Shown piece by piece: positions 44,850-56,579 of a DNA stretch of 64,000 nucleotides. The notes beneath the pieces were generated by a model. That model saw nothing but the letters and a program-made list of their open reading frames with translations. It did no database searches and was not told where the DNA came from. Each line of letters begins with the position of its first letter. The first letter of the stretch is position 1. The stretch covers positions 186,001 to 250,000 of the forward strand of contig JAQOTA010000046.1 in the NCBI GenBank assembly GCA_029532415.1. Reading direction: 5' to 3'. This stretch comes from Marasmius tenuissimus (taxonomy: Eukaryota > Basidiomycota > Agaricomycetes > Agaricales > Marasmiaceae). Made by a program: the position numbers and the translations under genes.

Positions 44850-46520
44850 ATGGTACAAACTGCGCGAAGCTTTGATGCCGGTAGTTATCTGATTTCTGTG
44901 GGCTGTTGTCAGAAATTCACCAGTGTTCTCAGGGAAATATCAAGCAGAGCGTCTCCGAGCATGGACCCGGCAGTTCCTGGAGGACAACAAATTTGTTCCC
45001 AAGCACCGCTATGGTGTTGCCGGCCGATCCCTTATTGAGGACGAGGATTTTGCACAGGAATTGCACACGCTATTGATGTCTAAAGGAAAGTACTGCAAGG
45101 CATCCGATATCGTGCATTACTGTGCTCAGCCAGAGGTTTTGACTCGGTTGAAGCGAAGCAAGACCATCTCTATGGTCACTGCGCAGCGTTGGATGAAGAG
45201 AATGGGCTACCGATGGATGCAGAACCCAAAGGGTCAATATGTTGATGGACATGAACGTTCTGATGTCACTTACTATCGTGACCACTCGTTTCTGCCGACT
45301 TTGAAGCAGTACGAGCCTCAGCTGCGAAAATGGGCCGCCAAAAATGCCGAAGAAGAGCATCCCGATCCCTCAGTGCGCCGTGTTGTGTTTTGGTATCATG
45401 ATGAGTCGACGTTCTATGCACATGACCGGCGGAAACTTCGTTGGGTACACAAGCTGGAGAAGGCAGTACCATGGGTTAAGGGTGAAGGTGTCTCATTGAT
45501 GGTCGCTGATTTCATGTCAGCAGACTATGGTTGGCTTCGTTCACCAGATGGAAAGGAGTCAGCACGGGAGTATTTCTCAGCAGGGAAGGACAAGGATGGA
45601 TATTTCGAGAACAAGAATATCCTTGTTCAAGCAGAGCGTGCGATGGACATCTTGATGAAACATTACCCTGATGAGCAGCATATCCTCATCTATGACAATG
45701 CAACTACCCATCGGAAACGATCTGACACCGCTCTGTCAGCCACCAAGATGACCAAGGGACCCTCCGAGAATTTCTTTCTTGAGGTCAATGTCTTTGATGA
45801 CCAGGGCAATCATGTTTACGACAAAAAGACAGGGAAATACGAGAAGAAGAAGGTGAAGATGTGTAATGGAAAGTTTAATGATGGGCGGGAGCAGGAACTC
45901 TATTTTCCGGATAGCCTTCCAGAGGATCATCCCGACTTTCAACACCAGGGCAAATTCAAGGGTATCGCTCGGATCCTCCAGGAGCGCAACCTTCCATTCA
46001 ATATGAAGCTTCAGTGCAACCCCAACACACTGAAGAAATGTCCCCCTGGGGAGCAGTACTGCTGCTGTCGCCGTGCCCTCTATACTCAACCGGATTTCCA
46101 GAATTTTCCATCCCTCTTGGAGCTTGCAGCTGAAAAGCGGGGCTTCAAGGTTGTATTCCTACCAAAATTCCATTGTGAGCTAAACCCCATTGAGCAATGT
46201 TGGGGTTATGCAAAGCGGCTGTATCGTCTCCAGCCGCCATCTTCAAAAGCTGAAGATCTGAAGAACAATGTGATTATGGCTTTGGAGGCAGTTCCAATCG
46301 AGTCTATGCGGAGGTGAGTCATGGCTATTTTCTCGAGCTGTCTATCAATCTTGGGCTTATTGAATATTCCAGGTTTGCCACGCGTTCACTACGGTTTATG
46401 GATGCCTACCGCAAAGGTCTCAATGGAAATCAGGCAGCATGGGCCACAAGAAAATATCGTGGCCATCGCGTCATTCCAGAAAGTATTCTAGAGGAGTTAG
46501 ATAAAAACAATATTCGCTAA
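44850..46520 (+). CDS. IS630/Tc1-like DDE transposase
   Basis: The main exon reads from 44923 (GTG here, so the true start is in an upstream exon, perhaps at ATG 44850) to 46313. A 59-bp intron (46314-46372) joins it to 46373-46520, stop TAA. Numbering from 44923, the catalytic triad is D160 in FWYHDESTFYAHD, D258 in LIYDNATTHRKR and E424 in FHCELNPIEQCWGYAKR. N-terminal helix-turn-helix-like region with SMVTAQRWMKRMGYRW and GQYVDGHERSDV. An insert of about 165 residues between the second D and the E carries a Cys cluster (CPPGEQYCCCRR). The C-terminal exon (FMDAYRKGLNGNQAAWATRKY) is also characteristic of this basidiomycete group. No internal stop; its TIRs were not found. Confidence 0.85.
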
Positions 46521-47370
46521 TTTAGGACATTGAAACAATATACACGTAGTTAGAACCTGAATACACAGAGTTGCGTCGCGAGCTGAGATAAAAGGCGCCT
46601 AGAAGCGCTGGTAACAGGGGCTTGGGTCACAGACATGTCACAGTCACCTGATCATCCCGGTTCCGCCTGAAGGCTACCTTATGTCTGGGCAAAAGCGGGC
46701 ATGACTGGCCGGTGCGTCACAGATACGTTGCGCTCAAGAATTTCCGTTACCCTTGTGGTAGTGGGTCTTGGGGTACAACGACCTGAAAAGCCAGTATCGA
46801 TCTTTGGCTGGATCGAACAAGAAAGTGAGCCGATCAATAATATTGACACTCCCACGTCGCACATGATGAGTTTGTCTCATAACAACCAAAAATTGAATTG
46901 CTGCAATAAATCATAATCCCTCGATTGAAACGAGCCTCTCACTTCTTCCCCCTCTCCATTAACACCGGCATGGCTCGCAATGAACATCACTATAACCAAC
47001 ATCCCCGCGTACGTCTCTTTTGGACTCAATTCCAGTAGATCGCTGATATCTGCACAATTCCTCCGCTGCAATCACTTGGCCGTCCCGTTAACAAACGTCA
47101 TCTCGCTCCCCGTTACTTTCGACACCCCTGGTTTTGCTCTTACTGGTCTGTTGAATCTTGCTATTGCCTCGCAAAATGACGTACACGCTATTTTCGGAAT
47201 CGATGTTTATAACCTCTTCGTGTCTGCCAATCTCAGCCAAGTGCGGCTTTTGCCGGTGGCCGTTCTCGGCCGTTCTTGGCACTTGAGCCATTCCCTCAGG
47301 GTGGCAGGCTCACCGGCCAGGAAATTTGGTTCATTACAAGCTTTCAACAGCTCACCTCGCGTGATTGAAG
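46521..47370. other. Intergenic stretch, no supported gene
   Basis: An open frame at 46980-47462 runs into the MITE and is unlikely to be a gene. I looked for inverted copies matching the other side of the transposase gene and found none. Confidence 0.3.
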
Positions 47371-47639
47371 TACTGTCCTATTTCACTCAATTCGGATGGC
47401 TTGTGACCGGTGACCATTCCATCCGAAATTGTGAATCCGGATGGGCCCTCCGCGTCGTGTGACGCGAAGCAAAAATTTCGGAAATTTGCCCCCAAAATAC
47501 CAAATTTGGCATCCTCGGAGGCGTCACAGGCTGGGACATTTCGGATGGACCCCCGGTGACCCAGTGACCATCCGAAAAAATTTCGGAAATTTTTGGGCCT
47601 GTGACCGTGACCATCCGAATTGAGTGAAATAGGACAGTA
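47371..47639. mobile_element. 269-bp MITE with 29-bp perfect inverted ends
   Basis: TACTGTCCTATTTCACTCAA at 47371 is matched in reverse at 47639, giving 29 perfectly complementary bases (to CGGATGG). Reading the outer TA at each side as a target duplication, the element is 47373-47637 with CTGTCC ends, which fits a Tc1/mariner-type MITE. The interior has further inverted words (AAATTTCGGAAATTT). Confidence 0.9.
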
Positions 47640-48539
47640 TCTTAGAGTCCTCCCAGGAGTGTTCCTACAGTAAATGAGAAGGTGAGTACAGAAAATACCG
47701 GTAGAAATCTGCTCGACACTCACTTTGATATACCAGAAATTCGAGCGGTGGGATTTTTGACCCAGCCGTTCAGGGCCCAACCGGTGAGCCGGCACCGGTT
47801 ATAAACAGTCGTGAACGGTTATTTCGCGGGTTACTGATGCCAGTTGACCCAGTTCTTCAATCCACGCATCCCAAACGGAAATGGGTCGTCGCTTCTACCG
47901 GATATGGTCCCTTTACCGCCCGGTGAGTGATCCATGATGGATTGAGTTCGCTCGGCTCGCTCATTTCTACGCAGCTCAACGTGAGTGCCACCATTCATAT
48001 GAATACCCCACTTCGGTATCAACCCTCGCCATCGCCTCCTTTATACTTGCCTCAGCATGTATGTCCATCTTTCTCTCATCCAGTCTATCGTTAACTTTCG
48101 CTATTTTATCCCAGTCCATGCGTCATCATTTGGTGTCGCTTCGACCTCTCCTCTGAGCTTGCAGGGAGAGACTCTCACCTCGTGCAACACGATGTATCCG
48201 TCAGTGCCTTCACGGTTCAATCGTGGTCATGACATACCTACTGCACCCAATTTGAGGCGTCATCGCGCCCGAATTCGCGTGAAGTTTCACGTTGTTCATC
48301 TTTGTTAGCGCAGTCCCTATCAGGGCCTTCCGCTCCCACGCTTGTGTCATTTGACACTTCAATACCTCCGGAGAGCATTGAGCTTCTTCAGTCTTGTCTT
48401 CTTGGACGTTCATCGTCTGGGATTTGTTGCTCATTTTTCGAGGTTGCCCTCGAAAGGATCCGTCGCTGTTGACACCACCGGATTCTTGACACCAGAATCG
48501 TGTACAATCGCTCTGCTCTATCATACATTGACTGGTGGT

Positions 48540-48836
48540 TGCATGGGATCAAGGGCCGAGGCCTGTGTTCATTTCTCTCGTGACTTTAAGGACCTCAATG
48601 CCCTGATCAATGCTGCCTTCCAAATTATACTGGACTCGAAGTCCAGGGAACTTTCGTTAGAACGTATGAGCCTGACTCGGATCGCCAGAACCCTGGGAGT
48701 TCCGCTAGATGGCTTGAAGCGATTGAAAAATGGCCGCCGCCACATCTTTGCTTCGAAAGTACCTTCGGTTGAACGTCCCAGTCGCATTTTCTGGTGCGGC
48801 AAAGAACAAAACAAGAAGCAATCCGGAGGCGACTGA
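48540..48836 (+). pseudogene. Relic with a psq-like helix-turn-helix
   Basis: The frame contains DFKDLNALINAAFQIILDSK and SLTRIARTLGVPLDGLKRLK then NGRR, which resembles the pipsqueak-type DNA-binding helix-turn-helix of pogo-like transposases. No DDE domain follows, and the reading frame ends at 48836. Probably an old transposon fragment. Confidence 0.35.
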
Positions 48837-49576
48837 ACCGCAGCTCCCGAGAACGCTTTCACTGGATATATTCCGCTCTTGCAATTTCGAGCGTCCCCCT
48901 AAACCAGCTCTACTACAGCCAGCAAAGGTGCATAAATTCAGAATTGATCGCTTCACGTGCACTACTGCAACCCTCAAATCCGCTCTGGTTGCCCATCTAT
49001 TCAATGACGAATGTCTCGCTGATGTCTGTAGCACGCATAGCGACGTGACATACCCGATCGTGAGGCATACCCACGTCACTTCAACATTACTTCAGGCACT
49101 GGATTCTTCTGTTGAATATTGCTCTGCCAGTTATATACGGCGCAGTCCTCAATGTTTCTGTCACCTGAGAGATCCATAGCTCAATAGGGTCTATTCTCAT
49201 TTGCCTCATATCTATTGTCTTTGGCACACTGTCGAGGCTGGGGACACTCAGTAAGACTCACCTGTTGTCTCGTGGAAGAGGCTTGAGGCGGATACCTCTT
49301 TCTGTATCACTCCCAGGAATATTTAGGCGGCATTTCACCCCCGTGAGCTTCTGGACCCGTCCCTAATCTGTATCTAAGCAGAGCCAGAAGCTTCCTCCCG
49401 AGACTGTTGATGGACTTAGAAAACTCGTTGGTGAAGAAGAGTCAGTCAATCTGACTCCGAGGTAAGTAGTCTCAAGGAATTACTGAAGTAGGAGCTTGTT
49501 TCAAGGCTGCAAGGGCCGATAATCGAACGAGAGGCCTCAAGAAAACAACAGTGTAAATCAGTGGCTGTACTCATTT
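48837..49576. other. Non-coding stretch, no supported gene
   Basis: A 149-codon frame (48730-49179) has no motif and overlaps the relic in another frame. The rest holds only short ORFs. Confidence 0.3.
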
Positions 49577-49665
49577 GGTACACTACTTGTACGCTGCTGG
49601 TACGCTACTGGTACGTCACGGTACGCTGCATGGTAAGATGTAAGATGTAAGATGTAAGATGTAAA
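49577..49665. repeat. GGTACGCTAC-like array followed by (AAGATGT)n
   Basis: About 60 bases related to the array at 34555-34627, then about five 7-bp units AAGATGT (49634-49665). Direct orientation relative to the first array. Confidence 0.85.
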
Positions 49666-50560
49666 ACCTGCGGTGGTCCCATTTAGGAACTGCAGGGGTC
49701 CGTAGCTCGTGCGATGGCCATTTCAGTCGCACACTACGGCACAGATGCAACCATGCCCTTTCGACAGATACTTTCCAGTATCTTCTCATGAGCCAATGAT
49801 ATATATCTGTGGGGTTTTCATTATCTTTGGTACGGTCTTCAACACTCTCGGATGTGCAAGTGGGTTTGGTAGTTGGTAAGTATCGAGTTAAACCGGGGTT
49901 ACAGTGCGTGAAACAGTCATTGATACGAAGGATCATAATTATCTAGCATGTTATCATCTCCGTCTTCGGGCACGATAAAGGCCTCGGGTACCCCGTCGTC
50001 TTGAATTGGCATATCAAGACTGGCAATCTCACATTAAGAGGGAATGTGAACAGGTACCTCAGAGAAAATTTCAAGGGCCTAGCAGAACCGGTTGTGGAAG
50101 GGGGTAGGTTGCGTTGTAGTTGAGACATCTAGTCTCCACCGGTGTTGTTGGTGTGGGCGCCTGGACCGTGCCTGTAGGTCATCTGGTCTTCGTGACCCGT
50201 GCGCGTGAACAGCAGCATGGGAGTGCACCGCCAGGTCGTGTGGGAGCTGAGTCAGTTTCATTTATTGTTTCCTGAGACATATTCGGGCAGCGGTGCTGCA
50301 GCAATGATTCTCTGCGAGACGACAACTGGGAGCAGCTAGGGTGAGGGCCAGCCGGAAGAGCTTTACTGGCAGAGCTTTCGACGAGGGAAAGGGTCGTCGT
50401 TGACACATTGAGATACCAATTGTGCAGAACCACCGAGGTTACTGGCAGAGATACGTCAGCGTAAGGCCGCTTCAGGAGGAGGGCGAGTGTAGTCTATAGT
50501 AGATTTTATTCCGTAAGTGGTAGTGCGACGTGAGAGGGACGATTGAGCGTTGTGGGCGTT
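49666..50560. other. Non-coding stretch, no supported gene
   Basis: Overlapping short frames on the minus strand without recognisable motifs; no consistent splice chain. Confidence 0.3.
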
Positions 50561-50564
50561 TGGA

Positions 50565-51194
50565 TTAGGTAGTAGCAAGGGGTAGAGGTGAGGTGAGGAA
50601 TTTCTCGAGCTCGCAGTATGATGCCTTGCGCCCGTTCTCCACGAGAAGTTCGCTGGAGGGGTCATCTTCGTGCATCAGAGCGGTCGTGAGTCCTCCCACA
50701 CTCTCCTTCTCCTTCTCCCGATGTCGACGAGGGCCTTTTACGCTTTCTGCGTCGCTTTCTTCGTCGTCGGCGACCGTGGGAAAGTAGGTGATCATGGACG
50801 TATGTAGGACTCGTGCCGAACGTCAATTTGGTATGCCCCACCCGGGTGCAATGGGATTGTGACACCCTTCCTCAAAGATCAGTTGATGACGACACAAATC
50901 CACGGACTACACCAAGTTGTCCGGAAGCGACATCATGCCACCGTATGACGAAAACCACGAGCCAGAGAACTCAGATCTAGTCATCAGGGCAGCAAACAGC
51001 GACACACGCTGTCGTTCAGGAACATAAAGTTGTTGTGTCCAATCGTCCCCAAAGTCGCGAGAATACACTGGCAAAGGCGTGCCAACGTTACCCGTAGGAA
51101 TGTTTACCAGGACAAACCTTAGGTGGTATATCAGCCTACCACCCGAGGGCCTGGCTTCAATGTCCTTCAAAGCCGCGCCGTCAGCGTGAGTCAT
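50565..51194 (-). CDS. Two weak ORFs, possibly exons of one unknown gene
   Basis: The upstream frame (ATG 51194 to 50907) encodes 95 residues with a natural look (DFGDDWTQQLYVPERQRV, SLFAALMTRSEFSGSWF). A GTGTAG sequence near its end could be a donor. The second frame (ATG 50795 to 50565) is acidic and Ser-rich (TVADDEESDAESVKG). I could not prove a splice joining them, and no domain is recognised. Confidence 0.25.
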
Positions 51195-51609
51195 CGAGAA
51201 AACCCTTTGACGTATTCATGTCCTGGTTTACCTTGACAGGGACCAGGGAAGACAATGGCTTTCTGGTACCTTTTTCCCTGCTGCTTTGAGTCAGGCTTGA
51301 CTCGTTATAGACCTTCAAGATCACGGTCCCCGCTCAATGTCGAAGATGGAAGATAAATAACTGATCGACTCCACTATGCTATATACTGTTGAGAAAGTAT
51401 TCTATAGAGGGGGTAATGTCAAGATATGAGATATATACTAGGATGAATGATACGAGACAAGAAAGCTGGTAATTCCGATATGGTATGGTTTCCTTCGAGA
51501 TCATGACGAACGTGGCCCGAATTTTCCCCTTCGTTACTTGAAGCACGGAACTCATCGGTACCCATCGTCATCGCAGGCCGGAGACCCTGACACAGAAACT
51601 CCTGGCGGC

Positions 51610-53387
51610 CTATCGAAGTGTTTCAGTTCGTCGGAGGCGTAGGTAAAGATGTCCCGGGTTTCGTATTGGAATGCCGAGGAGGAAGTGTCGACATCCTTCG
51701 CGTCGGCGGTGGTGGTTTGTGATATGGAGGTTGCATGGAAACACGGCTCTACGAAAATGTGGAGGAGGCGTTCTACCTGCCATGTACGGCGGCATCATGC
51801 CTGGCGCTGGCGATTGGGTGTAAGGAGGAGTTGGCTCGAATGGTGGGAAAGGGAAATCCGGGATTCTCCGTCCGTAAAACTGACTGGGAACTTCCCATAT
51901 TTACGGTGGGGATTGTGGTACTTTTTCGATCAAGACGACTCATTACCCAGCGCTTTCGCCGGAAGTGTCGACACTCTGCGCAAGCCTGACTCAGTCCTTC
52001 TGATGAGGGGTTCAGTTAAGACATGAGTTGTGTCGCGACCAAGGAGCACTGTTCTTTCCGATGCTGTCGAACGAAGGTCTCCCCCGCTGTGATACCGGTC
52101 AACTGACCCAGCTCTACCATAAGCCGATCCAGAAGCGGGAGTCCCAGCTGCCTGGCTTGATAAGGGGGTCGAGCTGGAAGGAGAGGGACAGGGAGGTTTC
52201 TTTCCGACCCACAGTCTCCATTCAAGGGCGTCGCCCAATGCACGCTCACAGCGACCAATCTCCCGAGGCAGTAGCCCGGAGAGCTTAGCCCAAGCGCGGT
52301 TTGAATAGCATTTGTCTTGTATGAATTTGGATGCGAGAATGAGCGAAGCGAGAAAAACCCTTCGTGGGCAGAGGAGAGGGGATGGAAGGGGCGGTAGCGG
52401 CGCTAATGGCGGACTAGTACTATTCGGTTTCTTGAGTGCATCATTGCCGATCAGTGACAGAGGGACCATATTCTCGGGCCAATCTACAAAGGTGCTTGTC
52501 GAAGCATCCGCGCAGTCCGCGTTGCAGTCGGAAACCTTGTCCGCGTCATGTACAACAAGAGTGGGTACTTCGGAGCCACATCTGGAGTCATCTGTCGTTT
52601 GACTGTCCAGCTTGGCAGCTTCCATGGCCGGAGTGATTCGACTATCCAACTCCGGTCCTGCCTTGTAACCTTCTCCAGACTTTTCCTGGCGGAGAAGCTC
52701 CGATACTTTTGGCCGGATGGCTTCGAGATAGCATAGTGCTACTTGAAGCACAGTACCCGAGGTTTGGGAACGTCTAAGGACCTCGTAAACAAATTCCGTC
52801 ATCAACAAAGCTTCGAGAAAGTCGCCGCATTGCGTCGATGAAGATAGGGCTGAATGGGTGATTGGCGATATTAGAGATGATAGCTGTGTGCGCCTTGGTT
52901 GCAAAGATGTAGATGAATGGGTCGCGTTGGCGGTTTGAGTTATGGGAGTGGGGAGGGTATTGACAGTACCTGGGACTATCACCCGAGACGAAGTCAGGAA
53001 TACCACCGGAATATCTTTTGGAAGCCAAATTTCACCCAGGGACTTCACAGCTTGTACTTTATTGCGTGACGATGAGGTTTTGTAACAAAATCAGGGGGTC
53101 AGTGACCACGTACCGACAAGACTTAAATCATATCTGTTCTTGTCGCGAGATTGTGATATATCCCGTTGCTGTGGTTGTTTGCTTCGTAAGAAATCATTTG
53201 AAAGGCTGGGAGCGGAGAATGAAGATAATACCACAGGTGAAGCAGGGGTGCTGATATAGATAGATGAGCGTGATGTGAGACTGGAGGCTGATGCTGATGT
53301 AGGCAGAGAATTGTAGGGATGCCAGCGGACTCGCGTGCGAGTGGCAGGAGGAGCCGCTTGGGCAAGAGATTGAGCTGAGGGGTACAT
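51610..53387 (-). CDS. Pcl-type (PHO80-like) cyclin
   Basis: A first exon from ATG 53387 (MYPSAQSLAQAAPPATRTRV; a longer start at 53501 is possible) joins by a GTACGT...AAAG intron (about 53049-53113) to a long exon ending near 51945. A further GTAATG...GAAG intron leads to a Pro-rich tail (PFPPFEPTPPYTQSPAPGMM) and a stop at 51610. The cyclin box is split by a linker: FLEALLMTEFVYEVLRRSQ and TVLQVALCYLEAIRP, then after about 130 low-complexity residues RRVFLASLILASKFIQDKCY, SNRAWAKLSGLLPREIGRCE and LEWRLWVGK. The LASLILASKFIQD and N/D-R-x-W-A-K-L-S-G patterns are typical of Pcl5/Pcl1-type cyclins that partner Pho85-like kinases. Probably the most ordinary cellular gene of the window. Confidence 0.8.
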
Positions 53388-53501
53388 ATACGTGAAGTGG
53401 TGATCAGGGGACGAGTTAGGTGCGAAGAAATGAGATAAAAAAGAGACGAGTTTGGATACTCTATGACGAATTCTGGACTGATTGGCGAATAGGATACTCA
53501 T

Positions 53502-54353
53502 TGAAAAGGTGAGTAATTTGTCGAAAGGTGGAGGTCGAACCCAATTTCGAGACGTCAGAGGTAGACCCTAGAGCAGGTGAGAGAATTAGGTTGGGTATTC
53601 GAGGTATAACTGAAGAGTACGTCGTGCCTGCTAAGGGAAAAGTGATGGAACTAGCTCAAATTCACTGCTATAGAGTGAGTTTGTGCTGAGTTCCTGGGAC
53701 GGGGGTGGACGAGCTTTGCAGCTACTGGTGATAGTTCAAGGCAGAGAAGAAACGTGATGACTGCTGGATAAGCGAGCGCCAGGTGGTTCCCGGGGTCCCT
53801 TAAAATGAGTTGAAACACGTTGCCCACGTGCAGATCCCACCAGAACGGTCCCCACGGAATATGCCGATCCTGATTTAGAGTTCAACTCCGAAACGCTGGA
53901 AAGCGCTTCTCCAGGGCCCTTTGGGTCGTATACAAGGGGCTACCAGAGGACTTTAGGTTACCCAGTCGGAGTGCCAGCCGGGTTTGGGTGACTGGGCTCG
54001 TTGAGCAGGACAAGAGACTGTTGGGAGGGTATTTTGGTGAAGTGATTTTCACCGAACATCACCGTTGAAGAAGTGAGATTAATGATACGGCGCCCTGATC
54101 CCTGCACAAATATCTGCAAGTCAATATAAGAGGTAGCGGCGATATTGGACGTTTGGGTGACCGAGGCGTATCTTCCACTTTTACCGCCGATCTTCTCATA
54201 CAATACGACAACTGAGTGTATGTCATTCAATGCCAGCCTGCGGGAATTTGAGAGACAAATTTAGCATGTACCTTTGCCCACTAAAAGCAACCTAGGAACA
54301 ACCCGAAATAATACCATAGTCGTGTCTTTTTGCTAGACGCAGAGATGTGACAC
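53502..54353. other. Intergenic stretch, no supported gene
   Basis: Includes the 5' side of the cyclin gene. One minus-strand frame (53958-54230, about 90 codons, with SYIDLQIFVQGSG) lacks an ATG and any recognised motif. Confidence 0.3.
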
Positions 54354-56480
54354 GTGGCACCAGCAAAGCTATGTGGATCCGGTCAGTCACTGACCAGCCC
54401 CGGCAGTTGGAATCAGGGTCTACCAGCCTGACAGGCCTGGTCAGTCTCTGATTCACAAAGGCTTTTTCCGACAGATACCTTCGGTATGACAATACCTGGT
54501 CCGCGCTGGCAGAGTGACATGTTCCTATAAGCACTAATCGGATTGGTATTCCCTTATCAACAACTGAATACGACGTACCGGACTGACATGTTGTGAGCAG
54601 ACGAGGGGAGACTGACCGAGGATGGCCAGACTCTATCAGACCGACGGAGCTGGTCAGATGCTGTCGGACAGGCTGACCTGTTCAGACGCCATCAAAGTTC
54701 TCAAGCTGATCAGACGTACGTAGACTGAGAGATAAGTATTATGATCCTCAGGAAAGGTGGAGGCAGCCTCGCGGACACAGGAAAGGACATGAGCACAAAC
54801 AAGTTTTATGATAAGTACTTATGTACATACAGAATCTACAGGTACCTACTTCTACGTGGGGGCCAGCAGCCACTCGATACATACATGATACCACCACCAT
54901 CCTTCACTCTTTGCGATGACCTGCAGAGTTCGCATATAAGTAAGTTGATTAGACGAGCAGTAACAGAAAGGATCTACGTGCCTCTGAAGTCCTAGATGGG
55001 TGCATGCCATAGTGGTCTGGAGCAATCGGTAGAGCTAGCGCATATACATAGTCAGCTCCCAGACGTGTAGCGATAGAAGCGGCGGGTACATACCGGTGTC
55101 CTAGACCTGATTCGGGGGTAATATCTTGACAGTATGAATGACCGACAGCTAACGGAAGAACAAGAACTTCTACCGATGACCTGTATTGAGCTCGCGAGGC
55201 AAACGATCAGGTTTGCAAGTATCGTGAGTGTAGGGCAATACATGGTAGTAGTGGGAGAGATGATGGCGGGAGGGGGAAAGGAGGGATGGGTGCAATCGGA
55301 ATAGCGTTGGGTTTATATACCTGGGAGATGGTCCGTGCGGCGGAGTCGTGAAAGTAGCCTGTGCGCAGATCGATGACGCTGATGACAACGCATACGTCAC
55401 CGACATTGTCCAACGGTCCAAAGACTCAAGAGTGCCAGAGCTAGCGAGCTGGGACGTTGAGTCCATCCTGAGTTCAATGCGGGATACAAGACGCTTGTCA
55501 TTGTTGAACGTTGAAATATAATGTTGATACCATGTCAAGTCTATTTGTAGATCCTAACGAAGACCGAGAACTAGTTGAGAATCATCAGTATCCAGAAACT
55601 ATCAGTCGAATAAAATCGCAACTCGACCACGCACCTGGTGAGTTCCATATCACTTCCAAAGTCCAAACCCCACTGTCAAGCTATATTCCTTGCATGATTT
55701 GCAGGTTTTTGGTACTTGTTTAGATCACAGCGGCGCCCAGCCGACCAGCCGACACGATAAGCCTGAGATACTAGTGGATTCAAAGGGTGATGTTGGTGGT
55801 AGAGGGTCAAGAGCAGCACGTGTCGGTAACGTATCGATTGTCCGAGTATAGCTCTCCGGCGCTACTGATTTCAGCGCAAGCGCTCAAGGGACTGAATCAG
55901 ATGCCCCGACATGGGTTCGACAACAACGATGTCGATAACGATACGACACTACCTCAGGTTTGTTGCACCCACAGTACCAAGATATTGTGCGTGCGGTGAT
56001 AACCACTTGGATAACCATCTCATAGTCTGATTCAGCCCGAACGGTCTAACTTCAACCCATCATGCTTTGACGCTCTTATTTCCTTCTGGCTTTTATTAAT
56101 CACTCACTGACTATACCCATGACAGCCTGAGAGCTCTCTGGTGCATGTCGGACACGACAGGGCCATTCTGTCTTCCTCTGATCGGAGTTCTCCATTCTGA
56201 AGTGCTCTGACCACTCTCTGGTTACTCCCTGATAATGTACGCTCGTCCTGACAAGTTCCGGCTAGTGGCTGATCATTTTCTAACAAGACTTCGCCATTCT
56301 GCCTTGACCTGACCGTGCGCTGACCACAGCAGTTCACACTTATGGTACATTTTTATGAACTGATTATCTACCATTAGACTGAGCAAGTATGTACAGTGAC
56401 TGATCTATGGGTATCATACTGTTGTTTCCTGGCCATCGCCGTCAGACACTGACCGGATCCCCATATTTTCGCTGGTGTGC
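54354..56480. mobile_element. Putative decayed element bounded by inverted repeats and CTGAC-rich arrays
   Basis: The arm at 54354-54395 and the inverted arm at 56441-56480 share about 80 percent over 40 bases, including GGATCCGGTCAGT and ACCAGC. Inside each arm lies a stretch of about 250-350 bp dense in TCTGAC, CTGACC and GGTCAG words (54370-54720 and 56100-56350). The middle (54740-56090) holds only short ORFs and no transposase. No clear target duplication was found, so the outer limits are approximate. Confidence 0.5.
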
Positions 56481-56579
56481 ATTGGAGCTGAAAGAAAAAT
56501 GAGCGTCCTTCGTAGATAGGTGGGCCTTGATTACATCGTGACGCACGGCAGCCTGGTATATAATAGATAATATACTGTC

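Noticed and set aside
46980..47462. 160-codon plus-strand ORF
   Set aside because: It runs into the MITE and its last third is MITE sequence; no motif or splice support.
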